Shown: positions 28,425-37,574 of the stretch, one piece after another
Layout: every line of letters starts with the position of its first letter
Position numbering within the stretch: the stretch's first letter is position 1
NCBI GenBank assembly: GCA_026914155.1
Contig: JAPPGH010000024.1
Span: 62,001 to 126,000, forward strand
Direction: 5' to 3'
Origin: Candidatus Palauibacter rhopaloidicola
GTDB lineage: Bacteria > Gemmatimonadota > Gemmatimonadetes > Palauibacterales > Palauibacteraceae
DNA: 64,000 nucleotides
Made by a program: the position numbers and the translations under genes
Notes under the pieces: generated by a model
The model's input: only the letters and a program-made list of their open reading frames with translations
Told to the model about the DNA's origin: nothing
Databases searched by the model: none

Positions 28425-28453
28425 AACGTACGCGCCGCGACGCTCCGCACCAA
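28425..28453 (-). promoter_or_regulatory. Candidate promoter of the CAT tRNA gene
   Basis: TTGGTG, 17 bases, TACGTT on the minus strand, ending 13 bases before the mature 5' end. Matches are moderate. Confidence 0.4.
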
Positions 28454-28507
28454 CGCCCCGGCGGTCGCCGCGGGACCGCGCGAGACCGCGGCGGTTCCGC
28501 GGCGCGA

Positions 28508-29569
28508 TCACGGCGCCACCTCGACCCCGACCGCCGGACCGTCCCGCTCGATGACCTCTCCGATCTCCGCGGCCGCATAGCCCGCCGCGGCGAGCGCGGA
28601 CGATGCGGCCGACGCCTCGTCGGCGGGGACGGCCGCCAGCAGTCCGCCGGACGTCTGCGGGTCGAGCAACAGAGTCCGCAGTTCGTGGGGGACGGCGTCG
28701 TCCCACCGCACCTGCGACGCGTAGGCGTCCCGGTTCCGGGTCGTACCGCCCGGCACGCACCCCTCTCCGGCGAGGCGCAGCGCTCCGGGCAGGAGCTGCG
28801 GCGCCGAAGCCCGAATCCGGGCGCTCGCGTCCGAGGCGTGGCACATCTCCAGCAGGTGCCCCAGGAGCCCGAAGCCGGTGACGTCGGTTGCGGCGTGAAC
28901 GTCGAAACCGGAGAGGACGGCCGCCGCCTCGCGGTTGAGTTGCTGCATGGAATCGACGGCGACGAGGAGGTCGGCCGGGTCCGTCACGCCGCGCTTGAGC
29001 CCGGTCGTGACGACACCCGTCCCGAGCGCCTTGCCCAGCACGAGCGCATCCCCCGGCCGCGCTCCGCCCTTTCTCCACAGGCGGTCGGGATCGCCGAGTC
29101 CGATGGCCACCAGTCCGAACTTCGGTTCCGCGTCGTCGATGGAATGTCCGCCGGCCACGGCGATGCCGGCCTCGCGGCACACCTCGCCCGCGCCGCGGAG
29201 GATCGCACCCACCGTCTCATCGGAGAGCGTCCCGGCGGGAACCGCCAGGATGTTGAGCGCGAACAGGGGGCGGGCCCGCATCGCGTACAGATCTCCGAGC
29301 GCGTTCGCGGCCGCGATGGCGCCGAAGTCCGCCGGATCGTCGACGAGCGGAGTGAAGAAGTCCAGGCTCGCGACGATGGCGTCCCCATCGTCGAGCAGGT
29401 ACACGGCGGCGTCGTCCGGGCCCTCGAGTCCCACGAGGAGCCGGTCGTCCGGAACGAGCGGAACGTGCTGCAGGATGCGGCCCAGATCCTCCGGGCCGAG
29501 CTTGCACGCTCAGCCGGCGCCGTGCGAGTACTGGGTCAGGCGGGCCGCTTCGGCCGAAGGCGAGTTCAT
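28508..29569 (-). CDS. selD: Selenide, water dikinase containing selenocysteine (UGA codon 20)
   Basis: 353 residues if the UGA at 29512-29510 is read as selenocysteine. It makes selenophosphate from selenide and ATP. The ORF track begins after the UGA at an internal GTG. Reading from ATG 29569 gives MNSPSAEAARLTQYSHGAG, then UGA, then ACKLGPEDLGRIL, an exact match to the family active site GAG(C/U)xCK with Lys23. The body has GPDDAAVYLLDDG, VAGGHSIDDAEPKFG, LGTGVVTTG and DVTGFGLLGH. A hairpin lies just after the UGA. It is the last gene of the Bat operon, 43 bases after the TPR gene. Confidence 0.93.
29479..29497 (-). promoter_or_regulatory. SECIS-like hairpin after the selD UGA codon
   Basis: Twelve bases after the UGA the message can fold GGCCC, nine-base loop GGAGGATCT, GGGCC, with possible outer pairing of TGCA either side. 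Position and size suit a bacterial SECIS read by SelB, but bacterial SECIS sequence is loose, so this is a candidate. Confidence 0.55.
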
Positions 29570-29612
29570 GGCGACCGAAGCTATGGCGACGCGAGGCGTC
29601 TCGCAGGGATTC

Positions 29613-30299
29613 CTACCAGTTCCGCTCCACGACGGGATCCTGGAAACGGTTGCGGCCCATCACGCGGTCGCGGATCGCCGCTTCCGCGTCGCCCGCCTGT
29701 TCGAGGAGCGCCGCCGCCTGCTCGGGCGACAGCATCTCCATCTCGCCCGAGCCCGCGGCCGCCGCGGCCCCGGCGCCGGCCCCCTGTGGCGACTGTCCCT
29801 GCCCGCCCTGCTGCTCGTCGCCGCCGCTCTCCCCTTCCTCCTCGAGCCAGCGCTCCACGAGTTCGAGGTTCCAGCGCGCATCCTCGTCGTCCACGCGGCG
29901 GCGGAGGACCTCGCGAAAGGCTTCGCGCGCCGCCTGGAGGGCGGCTCGACGCGCGGACGGGTCGCTCTGGGTGAACCGGCCGTCGAGGGCCGTGCTGAGC
30001 CCGAGGTTGTAGAAGGCGCTCTCGCGCACCTCTTCCCGCTCGCTGCCGATGGAGAGTTCGAGCGGGGCCTGCGCGTCCCCCACCTGCCCGTCGTGGAGGA
30101 GAGCCGTCCCGTAGTTGTAGTGGTCGATCGGCCGGTCCGAGGAAGTGGCTCGTTCCCGGTAGCGCGCGACGGTCTCGGATTCGGACGCCTGCGGGTCGGC
30201 GGACCCGGGCTGACCCGCCGCCCGCGTCGGCGCATCCTGCGGCCCCTCCCCGGCAAACGCCGCGAGCGAGGCGGCCGCGGCCGCGAGCCCGAAGATCAT
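29613..30299 (-). CDS. TPR protein of the Bat operon (BatC/BatE-like)
   Basis: About 228 residues with a signal peptide (MIFGLAAAAASLAAFAG). The middle has TPR-like helices, DHYNYGTALLHDG and ESAFYNLGLSTALDGRF, then a Gly/Gln/Ala-rich linker and a C-terminal LSPEQAAALLEQAGD segment. In Bat operons the TPR partner helps assemble the VWA proteins in the envelope. ATG 30299 has GGAGG three bases upstream; GTG 30323 is the alternative and overlaps the upstream gene. Confidence 0.75.
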   Translation of the reverse strand: MIFGLAAAAASLAAFAGEGPQDAPTRAAGQPGSADPQASESETVARYRERATSSDRPIDHYNYGTALLHDGQVGDAQAPLELSIGSEREEVRESAFYNLGLSTALDGRFTQSDPSARRAALQAAREAFREVLRRRVDDEDARWNLELVERWLEEEGESGGDEQQGGQGQSPQGAGAGAAAAAGSGEMEMLSPEQAAALLEQAGDAEAAIRDRVMGRNRFQDPVVERNW

Positions 30300-30315
30300 G
30301 CACCTCCGCGTCGAC

Positions 30316-31305
30316 TCAACCACGTGGCAACAGGAACCCTTCTCCCCAAAGGCTGACGAAGGCGAGCAGAAGCAACGCCGCCACGGCCACGTCGTCGGTC
30401 GAGGTCAGGGGTTCGCGGTCGCCCTGCGCCAGTTCCCGCTCGATCGCGTCGGTACCGTCCGAACCGTCAACATAGCGCCCGCCGGTGCCGAGAGACATCT
30501 GCCTCAGCGACGCGGCGTTCAACCGCGTGATGACGGGGCTGCCGTCCGGCCCCTGAAGCACTGAAGCTCCGCCCCGCCGCCGCGCGGCCATCGTCGGGTC
30601 CAGCGACGCCTCCCGGGTCAGGGGGATCTGTCCACCGAGTTCGGTTCCGATCCCCACCGAATGGATGACGATCCCCGCATCCCGAGCCCTTCCGATCGCC
30701 TCCCCGAAGGGCGCGCCCGCGGTTTCCTCGCCATCGGAGAAGACGACGATCGACTTGCGCGCACCCTCCTCCCCGCCGGCGAGGAGGTCGATGGCCTGGG
30801 TGAGGCCGGAGGCGAGCGAGGATCCGCCCAGGCCGACCGCGGCGGGCCGCACGCCCTCCGCCAGCATCTCGATCGCGCTCACGTCGGTCGTCAGCGGCGA
30901 GAGCACGTACGCGCGGCCCGCGAAGTAGACGACGCCCATCCGGCCCTGCGTGCGCGTCGCGAGGCGAGCGGCCAACTGCCGCTGCGCCTCGAGCCGGCTC
31001 GGCTCGACGTCACCCGCCAGCATCGAGTTCGACGCGTCCAGCACCAGGATCGTTTCCGCCCCTCCTTCATCGAGGCGCCGGGCCTCCGTGCCGCCCGACC
31101 CGGAGGCGAGCGCGATCGCGACGACGCCCGCGGCGAGCAGCGCCAGGCGAACGGGGGGAAGAGCGTGCGCCGGCAGCCGCACGTAGCGCTCGAGCAACGA
31201 GGTCTCGGCGAGCTTCTCGCGGTCCGCGCCCGACCGTCGCGACGCGAGCAGCCTGAGCCCTACGGCCACGGCTCCGAGCAGGAGGGCGATCGGGAGCGGG
31301 GCCAC
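30316..31305 (-). CDS. VWA-domain membrane protein, BatB-like
   Basis: 329 residues. Two N-terminal membrane helices, a von Willebrand A domain with MIDAS motif ILVLDASNSMLAGD (about residue 90) and FSDGEETAG, and a C-terminal membrane helix just before the end. This layout matches BatB of the aerotolerance operons. It probably forms a membrane complex with the neighbouring BatA-like protein under the control of the MoxR ATPase. It starts two bases after the BatA-like stop. Confidence 0.85.
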   Translation of the reverse strand: MAPLPIALLLGAVAVGLRLLASRRSGADREKLAETSLLERYVRLPAHALPPVRLALLAAGVVAIALASGSGGTEARRLDEGGAETILVLDASNSMLAGDVEPSRLEAQRQLAARLATRTQGRMGVVYFAGRAYVLSPLTTDVSAIEMLAEGVRPAAVGLGGSSLASGLTQAIDLLAGGEEGARKSIVVFSDGEETAGAPFGEAIGRARDAGIVIHSVGIGTELGGQIPLTREASLDPTMAARRRGGASVLQGPDGSPVITRLNAASLRQMSLGTGGRYVDGSDGTDAIERELAQGDREPLTSTDDVAVAALLLLAFVSLWGEGFLLPRG

Positions 31306-31307
31306 GG

Positions 31308-32300
31308 TCAGACCCAGACCCGGCGGGAACGCGTCGCCGCCACGAGGAGTTCGAGCAGGACGAGCGCGAGCGCCGCGATGAGAAGTTCCCGCCGCATCCC
31401 GACCCGCTCTTCCGTCCGCACTTCCTTGATCGGCGTGGTCTCGAGTTCGTTGATCCGTTCGTAGATCCGCGTCAGTCCCTCGGGGTCGGTGGCCCGGAAG
31501 TAGAGCCCCCCCGTGCGGGTCGCCATGCGATCGAGGAGTTCGTCGTTCACGTGGACGCGGATATTGGCGTACTGGTATCCGAACGCGGTCCGGGCTACGG
31601 GCACGGGGGCGACCCCGTCGCGGCCGACGCCGATCGTGTAGACGCGGATACCGAGGGAGGCGGCCGCGGCCGTCGCCTCCTCGGGCGAGATGCCGCCGCT
31701 GTTGTTGTCTCCGTCGGTGAGCAGGACGACGATGCGGGATTCGGGCTCCAGATCGCGAAGCCGGTTCGCCGCCGTGGCCAGCGCAACACCGATGGCCGTC
31801 CCATCCCGGAGCTGTCCGGCTTCGAGGCGCTCCACGGCAGTCTCCACCACCGCGTGGTCCAGCGTCCCGGGGACCATCGTGAGGGCCTCTCCCGCGAAGG
31901 CGACGAGACCGATCCAGTCCGACTCCCGTCCCTCCACGAAGCGGATGACCTCCCGCTTGGCAACCTCGATGCGGTTATCCGGCCGAAAGTCCTCCGCCAG
32001 CATCGAACTCGAGATGTCGACCGCCAGCATGATCGCCACCCCCTCGCGCTCCGACTCGACGCGCTCCCATACCCGCACGGGGTTGACGAGGGTGATGATG
32101 ACGAGCGCGAGGGCGAGGGAGCGGAGGGCGGCCGGGAACCACCACCAGAATCGCCCCCGGCCCCGGCCGCGGGAGCCGGCGAGGCGGGCGATGTCCGGAT
32201 ACGGGAGACGGACCCTGCCCGAGCCCATCAGGGCCCAGCCGAGCGGCAGCAGCGCCAGAAGGAGGAGGAACGGCCAGCCGGGGAGCGCGAATTCGCTCAT
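31308..32300 (-). CDS. VWA-domain membrane protein, BatA-like
   Basis: 330 residues. N-terminal helix pair (PFLLLLALLPLGWAL and a second near residue 60), VWA domain with the MIDAS motif MLAVDISSSMLAEDF and LLTDGDNNSGG, and a C-terminal helix. In this family the VWA domain faces the periplasm and binds a metal-dependent partner. Its ATG overlaps the stop of the upstream gene by four bases. Confidence 0.87.
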   Translation of the reverse strand: MSEFALPGWPFLLLLALLPLGWALMGSGRVRLPYPDIARLAGSRGRGRGRFWWWFPAALRSLALALVIITLVNPVRVWERVESEREGVAIMLAVDISSSMLAEDFRPDNRIEVAKREVIRFVEGRESDWIGLVAFAGEALTMVPGTLDHAVVETAVERLEAGQLRDGTAIGVALATAANRLRDLEPESRIVVLLTDGDNNSGGISPEEATAAAASLGIRVYTIGVGRDGVAPVPVARTAFGYQYANIRVHVNDELLDRMATRTGGLYFRATDPEGLTRIYERINELETTPIKEVRTEERVGMRRELLIAALALVLLELLVAATRSRRVWV

Positions 32301-33211
32301 GCGCCGGACTCATCGGCCGGAGGCGACTCCGCCGCGTCCGCGGTGTCCGCCGTGTCCGCCATGTCCGCGCGCACGAACGCCTCGCCGACGTCCACGTCGC
32401 CAAGCGGACCTTCCCACTCCGTCCGCAGGCGCGCGAAACGGGCCAGAATCGAGTGGCGCAGCGCGGTGACGAGCCCCGCGTCCGCGTCGCCGAGCCCGAG
32501 CAGCTCCCTCGACGGCGCCCACCCGCGCGTCACATGCGCGTAGCGCCGAAGCGTCTCCTCGTAGCCGTCGTAGAACCGCTCGCCGCTCACCTGCTGCCGG
32601 ATCCATCCCTCGCGGAGCCGCGCGAGGTCGCGAAGCGCGAGGTCGCCGGGGCCTAGGGGGCCTTCGTCGGCGGTCGCGACGCCGCGGCCGCGGCCCCAGG
32701 TCAACCAGGCGAGTCCGGCGAGCGCCGCGGCGATCAGGATCAGCCACCAGGGCAGCCCCCCCAGACTCAGAAGAGGCCGGGCATCCCTCAACTCGAGCGC
32801 ATCATCCGCCGCCGGCAGCACGCTGAGGACGGGGACCGCGGGCGGCTGCAGCCGACGGACGACGCCACCCGCGGCCGCGAGTTCCACCTCCACCGGCGGG
32901 ATGACGAGCGTATCCGCGCGCCACGCCCGCATCGTGTACTCCGCTTCCCAGCGCCGACCCTCTTCGACGGACCGGATCTGCGCGGGCTTCGTCTGCTCGA
33001 TCGACTCCGGCCCGTCGATGAGCGCGGGAAAGCGGACCTCTCCGGCTCGCTCCTGTCCGACGACGAGGCGGACCGTGAACTCCTCCCCGACCCGCACGGA
33101 CTCCGGCAGAACCGTCGCCTCGAGGTCGACGGCGGACTGGGCCGCCAGCCCCGGGGCGAGGCCCAACCCCAGGCCGAGGACGACCCGGCCCACCCACCGG
33201 GATCTCTTCAC
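32297..33211 (-). CDS. Bat-operon membrane protein with N-terminal beta domain (BatD-like position)
   Basis: 304 residues. Signal peptide, then a beta-rich domain (LEATVLPESVRVGEEFTVRL) like the Ig-type repeats of BatD, a membrane helix PWWLILIAAALAGLAWLTW near residue 150, and a cytoplasmic tail with FYDGYEETLRRYAHV, similar to DUF4381-type tails. Family assignment rests on position and layout. It overlaps the DUF58 gene stop by four bases. Confidence 0.7.
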   Translation of the reverse strand: MKRSRWVGRVVLGLGLGLAPGLAAQSAVDLEATVLPESVRVGEEFTVRLVVGQERAGEVRFPALIDGPESIEQTKPAQIRSVEEGRRWEAEYTMRAWRADTLVIPPVEVELAAAGGVVRRLQPPAVPVLSVLPAADDALELRDARPLLSLGGLPWWLILIAAALAGLAWLTWGRGRGVATADEGPLGPGDLALRDLARLREGWIRQQVSGERFYDGYEETLRRYAHVTRGWAPSRELLGLGDADAGLVTALRHSILARFARLRTEWEGPLGDVDVGEAFVRADMADTADTADAAESPPADESGA

Positions 33212-34140
33212 CGGAGCCTCCGCCGGCCGCGAGCGGCGAAGAAGCCGGAGAGCCGTGACTCGTACGGGGTGTCAGTACGCAGCCGCATGAGGTCGACGTG
33301 GCAGTGCGCGCACAGCCGCTCCAGCGCCCGCGCTCCCGTGGTCGAGTGCTCCATGAGTCGCTCCCGAACCGCCGCATCGCCGAGGTCGACCACGGCCCGG
33401 TCGCCTGTTTCGGGGTCCACGACTTCCACCCAGCCCGATGAAGGGATCGTCGTTTCCGCAGGATCGTCGACCGCGAGCGCGACCACGTCGTGGCGGCCCG
33501 AGAGCCCCAGCAGCGGGCGGGCCAGGTTCCCGGCGCCCACGAAGTCCGAGATCACGAACACGAGAGAGCGGACGGTGAGCATGCGCGCCGCCGTGGCAAG
33601 CGCGAGATCGACGTCCGTCCCCTTCCCCTCCGGCCGGACGGACACCAGTTCATGAAGGAGGCGGAGGTTGCGATTGCGGCCCCGCGCCGGCCGCGCGTAG
33701 CGCTCGATCCGGTCGCTGAAGAGCAGCATGCCCACCGGATCTCCGGCGCGCATCGCCGCGAGTGCGAGGGTGCTCGCCACCTCCGCGACGAGATCGCGCT
33801 TCAGGGACCGGCGCGTACCGAAGTCGTTCGAGGCGGAGACGTCGACGACGAGGAGGACGGCAAGCTCCCGTTCCTCCACGAAGCGCTTCACGTACGGGCG
33901 CCGCATGCGGGCGGTCACCTTCCAGTCGATCGCCTGGAACGGGTCGCCCGGCTGGTATTCGCGGACCTCGGAGAACTCTATGCCATGTCCGCGGAAGAGC
34001 GACGGATAAGGCCCCAGAGCCGGGTTGTCCATGAACCGCCGGCTCTTCAACTCCAGGCGCCGGACCTCTCTCGCCGCGGCGGCGGAGTCGGCCGTCGGCG
34101 CCGGCCGTCGCGGGCGCCACAGGAAGTCGGGCAGCCTCAC
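33208..34140 (-). CDS. DUF58 domain protein
   Basis: 310 residues. EVREYQPGDPFQAIDWKVTARMRRPYVKRF is the DUF58 signature region (shown here from the translation in part), followed by a VWA-like stretch VLLVVDVSASNDFG. DUF58 proteins nearly always follow a MoxR ATPase and are thought to carry its client or adaptor function. It overlaps moxR by four bases. Confidence 0.9.
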   Translation of the reverse strand: MRLPDFLWRPRRPAPTADSAAAAREVRRLELKSRRFMDNPALGPYPSLFRGHGIEFSEVREYQPGDPFQAIDWKVTARMRRPYVKRFVEERELAVLLVVDVSASNDFGTRRSLKRDLVAEVASTLALAAMRAGDPVGMLLFSDRIERYARPARGRNRNLRLLHELVSVRPEGKGTDVDLALATAARMLTVRSLVFVISDFVGAGNLARPLLGLSGRHDVVALAVDDPAETTIPSSGWVEVVDPETGDRAVVDLGDAAVRERLMEHSTTGARALERLCAHCHVDLMRLRTDTPYESRLSGFFAARGRRRLR

Positions 34141-35159
34141 GGCACCGGCACGGTCTCCAGGAGATGGTCGAGGATGCGGTCGGCATCGATCTGTTCCGCC
34201 TGCGCCTGGAAGGTAAGGACGAGCCGATGCCGAAGGACATCGCGGGCGATCGCCTTCACATCCTCCGGAACCACGAAGGCGCGGCCCTCGATGAAGGCGT
34301 GCGCGCGGGCCGCTCTCGCGAGGAAGATCGTCGCGCGCGGCGAGGCCCCGAACTCGATCCAGTCCACGACTTCACCCAGGCCGTGGGCCGCGGGTTCACG
34401 CGTCGCGAGCACGAGCTGGAGGATGTAGTCTTCGAGCCGCCGGTCCACGTAGATCGCCGGAAGCATGGCGCGCGCCGCGAGGATGCGGTCCGGCTCCACG
34501 ACGGCCTCGATGGGGGGCGGATCCTCTCCCGCCATGAGCCGCATGATGGCCCTCTCCTCCTCGGGCGCGGGGTAGCCGACCCGGGTCTTGAACATGAACC
34601 GGTCCACCTGCGCCTCGGGAAGCGGGTACGTGCCCTCGTGCTCGATGGGATTCTGCGTGGCCATGACGAGGAACGGCACGGGGAGCGGGTGCGTCTCCTC
34701 TCCGATCGTCACCTGGCGCTCCTGCATCGCCTCGAGGAGGGCGGACTGGACCTTGGCGGGCGCGCGGTTGATCTCATCGGCGAGGACGATGTTCGCGAAG
34801 ATGGGCCCCCGCTTCGGAGTGAAGGTGCCCGTCTTCTCCTCCCACACCAGCGTTCCCACGACGTCGGCAGGCAGCAGATCCGGCGTGAACTGGATCCGCC
34901 GGAAGGTGGTGTGGATCGCCTCGGCGAGCGTGCTGACGGTGAGCGTCTTCGCGAGTCCCGGCACACCTTCCAGCAGAATATGGCCGCCCGTGAGGAGGCT
35001 CATCAGAACGCGGTCGAGGAGGGCGTGCTGTCCGACGATCCGTTTCGCCAGTTCGTTTCGGACCTCGGCCACGAAGGTCCCCGCCTCCCGGATCGCGGCC
35101 TGCTGGGTCTCGAGATCCTCCCCCGAGACCCGCTGGGCCGTCCCGGCTTCTCCGTTCAT
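34137..35159 (-). CDS. MoxR-family AAA+ ATPase
   Basis: 340 residues. Walker A region LLEGVPGLAKTLTV (GxxGxxKT with Pro), Walker B NIVLADEINRAPAK, sensor 1 FLVMATQNPIEHEGTYPLPEAQ and a C-terminal lid with GASPRATIFL are all typical. MoxR proteins act as chaperones that activate or insert metal in VWA-domain partners, here most likely the BatA/B-like proteins downstream. First gene of the Bat run, about 49 bases after rluB. Confidence 0.94.
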   Translation of the reverse strand: MNGEAGTAQRVSGEDLETQQAAIREAGTFVAEVRNELAKRIVGQHALLDRVLMSLLTGGHILLEGVPGLAKTLTVSTLAEAIHTTFRRIQFTPDLLPADVVGTLVWEEKTGTFTPKRGPIFANIVLADEINRAPAKVQSALLEAMQERQVTIGEETHPLPVPFLVMATQNPIEHEGTYPLPEAQVDRFMFKTRVGYPAPEEERAIMRLMAGEDPPPIEAVVEPDRILAARAMLPAIYVDRRLEDYILQLVLATREPAAHGLGEVVDWIEFGASPRATIFLARAARAHAFIEGRAFVVPEDVKAIARDVLRHRLVLTFQAQAEQIDADRILDHLLETVPVP

Positions 35160-35208
35160 GCGTTCTCTCGCTGTCGCGGTAATGTTCGGTCTGCCAGCAG
35201 CCCGATGT

Positions 35209-35949
35209 TCACTCCGTAACCGCCCGGGAGCAAGCGGGACCCGCCGCCCGCCGGAGCGCCGCCCGTTCTTTCTGAGACAGCCTGCGGGTCGTCCCCGCTG
35301 CGAGAGCGCCCAGTCGAATCGGCCCGAACGAGGTTCTGCGAAGACTCCGCAGCGTGACGCCGAGCGAGGCGAGCATGCGCCGGATTTCCCGGTTCCTTCC
35401 CTCGGTCAGGACGATCTCGACGGTGGGGGACGGGGTCTGCGGCGGCGTGATCCAGCCCGCCCGGCGGGCGCGCGCGGGTCCGTCTTCGAGCGCCACGCCG
35501 GCCCGCAACCGATCCGGAAGCTCCGCCGTCACGGGCCCGCGGAGTCTCGCGTGGTACACCCTTTCGATACCGGTCCGGGGGTGGAGGAGCCGATGCACGA
35601 CATCCCCTTCATTCGACAGGAGAAGGAGCCCCTCGCTCATGAAATCGAGCCGGCCGACGTGAGGCAGGTGGCGGGTATCGGCGGGGAGCAGATCGTAGAT
35701 GATCGGTCGCCCGCCGGGATCGCGCCGGGTGCACGCGTACCCCGGCGGCTTGTTGAGCGCCAGCCAGAGGACGGGCTTCAAGCGAATGCGGCGGCGGTCC
35801 ACCTCGACCCGTTCGACGTTCGGGTCCACCCGGGTGCCGAGCTTCGTCACGACTTCGCCGTTCACGCGGACGCGGCCGCTGGCGATGAGTTCTTCGCTCG
35901 CGCGTCGGGAGGCCACGCCAGCCCTGGCAAGGTATTTCTGCAGTCGCAT
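35209..35949 (-). CDS. rluB: 23S rRNA pseudouridine synthase, RluB/RsuA family
   Basis: 246 residues. An N-terminal S4 RNA-binding domain (MRLQKYLARAGVASRRASEELI) is followed by the synthase domain with catalytic Asp in VGRLDFMSEGLLLLSNEGD and the later TEGRNREIRRM motif. The usual Thr after the catalytic Asp is replaced by Ser. The position right after scpA-scpB is the standard context for rluB. It modifies a uridine in helix 89 of 23S rRNA in studied species. Confidence 0.92.
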   Translation of the reverse strand: MRLQKYLARAGVASRRASEELIASGRVRVNGEVVTKLGTRVDPNVERVEVDRRRIRLKPVLWLALNKPPGYACTRRDPGGRPIIYDLLPADTRHLPHVGRLDFMSEGLLLLSNEGDVVHRLLHPRTGIERVYHARLRGPVTAELPDRLRAGVALEDGPARARRAGWITPPQTPSPTVEIVLTEGRNREIRRMLASLGVTLRSLRRTSFGPIRLGALAAGTTRRLSQKERAALRRAAGPACSRAVTE

Positions 35950-35972
35950 GAGCCGTCCGCCTGGCGTAGCGG

Positions 35973-36554
35973 TTACTCTCCGGCGGGCTCGTCCCGCGGC
36001 GCCGCGTCGTCGGCGGGCGCCTCCGGTTCGGCACGCACGAGCGCGACGGACAGGTCCTCCGGCGCGGGAAGACCTTCCAGCGACTGCAGGGCGAAGTGGT
36101 CCAGAAAACGAGGCGTCGTCCCGTAGAGGAGCGGTCGCCCGAGCCCCTCCCCCCGTCCCACGATCTCGATCAACTCCCAGTCCTGGAGCGTTCGCAGCAC
36201 CGACGTGGACGCGACTCCGCGGATCTCCTCGACCTCGATCCGCCCGATGGGCTGCCGGTACGCGATGATCGCCAGCGTCTCGAGCGCGGCGCGGGAAAGC
36301 GTCGGCGGCCGGGGCACCGAGTCGAACCGCTCGAGGTACGGGACGAATTCCGGACGCGTGAGGATCTGGAACCCGTCCCCAAGCTGGTAGACCTGGAAGG
36401 CCCGTCCGTCCGTGTCGTAGTGCTCTCGCAACGCGGCGAGCGCTTCGCGGACGCGCCGCACGTCGAGCGTGTCGTCGGCCCGGGCCAGTTCGCGGGCGGT
36501 GAGCGGCGTCTGGCTCGCGAACAACGCGGCCTCCACGATCTGCTCCGGGCTCAC
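35973..36554 (-). CDS. scpB: Segregation and condensation protein ScpB
   Basis: 193 residues. It is the winged-helix kite subunit of the SMC-ScpAB condensin that compacts and separates the chromosome. GTG 36554 (VSPEQIVEAALFASQTPLTARELA) overlaps the scpA stop by four bases; the ORF-track start 50 codons upstream lies within scpA. LSRAALETLAIIAYRQPIGRIEVEEIRG is the strongest family stretch. An acidic tail follows residue 165. Confidence 0.94.
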   Translation of the reverse strand: MSPEQIVEAALFASQTPLTARELARADDTLDVRRVREALAALREHYDTDGRAFQVYQLGDGFQILTRPEFVPYLERFDSVPRPPTLSRAALETLAIIAYRQPIGRIEVEEIRGVASTSVLRTLQDWELIEIVGRGEGLGRPLLYGTTPRFLDHFALQSLEGLPAPEDLSVALVRAEPEAPADDAAPRDEPAGE

Positions 36555-37327
36555 GCGGCCCCCTCTCCCCCGCGGTCCCGCGAGCGGCGTCCGAACAGCC
36601 AGATCGCTCCGAACCGCTTCACCTGCTCCAGCCTCACGAGCTGCTGCCTGGCGAGTTCCAGACACGCGAGCAGCGCCGCGACGACGTGCGGCCGCTCCTG
36701 CCACGAATCGAACAGCCGGTTGAACGGCACCCGCCGGTGCTCGCCGAGCAGATGCCGGATGACGGCGATCTTGTCCTCGACCGGGACGATGCGGATGGGA
36801 GCGACATGCGTCGTGACGGGATCGGGGCCCCGGATCTCGCCGAGGACCGCCAGGAAATCGTCGAACGTCGTCGAGAGTTCCTGGCCATCGGCCTCGCGCG
36901 GAGGTGGCGGAGGCAGGAAGCCCTTCGACATGTGGCGCCGCCGTTCCAGTTCAGCCGCGCCCAGCGTCCGCGCGATCTCCTGAAACAACTCGTACTCCAG
37001 CAGGCGCCGTACGAGTTCGGCCCGCGGATCATCTTCCCATTCCGTGTCGCTGCGCCCCGGCAGCAGGAGTTGCGCCTTGATGTGGACCAGGGTTGAGGCC
37101 AGTTCCAGAAACTCGCCGGCGCGGTCGAGCTCCAGGTGGTCGAGGCCGTCGGTGAGGGCTTCCTGGAATTGCCGGGTGATGGTGGAGATCGGGATATCGA
37201 AGATGTCGATGTCCTGCGACCGAATGAGGTGCAGAAGGAGATCCAGGGGCCCCTGAAACCGGTCGAGCTCCACGACGAACGGCTGCGCCGTCCGCTGGCT
37301 TGGAAGTCGGTTGGGAACCGCCGTCAA
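36551..37327 (-). CDS. scpA: Segregation and condensation protein ScpA
   Basis: About 258 residues. It is the kleisin that bridges SMC heads. VELDRFQGPLDLLLHLIRSQDIDIFDIPI is the N-terminal SMC-binding signature, and a C-terminal winged helix ends the protein. The start is uncertain: the ORF-track GTG at 37396 has no ribosome site, while TTG 37327 has GGGGAGG four bases upstream and gives a family-length N-terminus. It diverges from rpsT. Confidence 0.92.
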   Translation of the reverse strand: MTAVPNRLPSQRTAQPFVVELDRFQGPLDLLLHLIRSQDIDIFDIPISTITRQFQEALTDGLDHLELDRAGEFLELASTLVHIKAQLLLPGRSDTEWEDDPRAELVRRLLEYELFQEIARTLGAAELERRRHMSKGFLPPPPPREADGQELSTTFDDFLAVLGEIRGPDPVTTHVAPIRIVPVEDKIAVIRHLLGEHRRVPFNRLFDSWQERPHVVAALLACLELARQQLVRLEQVKRFGAIWLFGRRSRDRGGEGAA

Positions 37328-37447
37328 GAAACCTCCCCGCACGCTCGGGCCGGCGGAAACCGGAGATCGCCGGCCAGTCGCCGCGTAATGTAGCACGGGC
37401 GTACACGTGGCGAGTACCCCCGACAGGCGCGTGCCCGACGCGCCGGG

Positions 37448-37476
37448 TTGGAGGTATCCGCCAAGTCTGGTATGTT
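37448..37476 (+). promoter_or_regulatory. Candidate rpsT promoter
   Basis: TTGGAG, 17 bases, TATGTT. The predicted leader of about 90 bases before rpsT would allow control by S20 or other factors. No terminator-like structure is evident in it. Confidence 0.45.
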
Positions 37477-37574
37477 CATTTGCTGATTTTCGGACGGATG
37501 GGAGGGTCGGCCCGCGGCCGGCCGCAACCGCCGCACGTTTGCCGCACGTTTTGAAGCGAAAAAGAAGGAATCGA

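Noticed and set aside
29217-29507. Treating selD as a truncated pseudogene because of the UGA
   Set aside because: The UGA falls exactly on the catalytic Sec/Cys position and the rest of the gene is intact, so recoding is far more likely.
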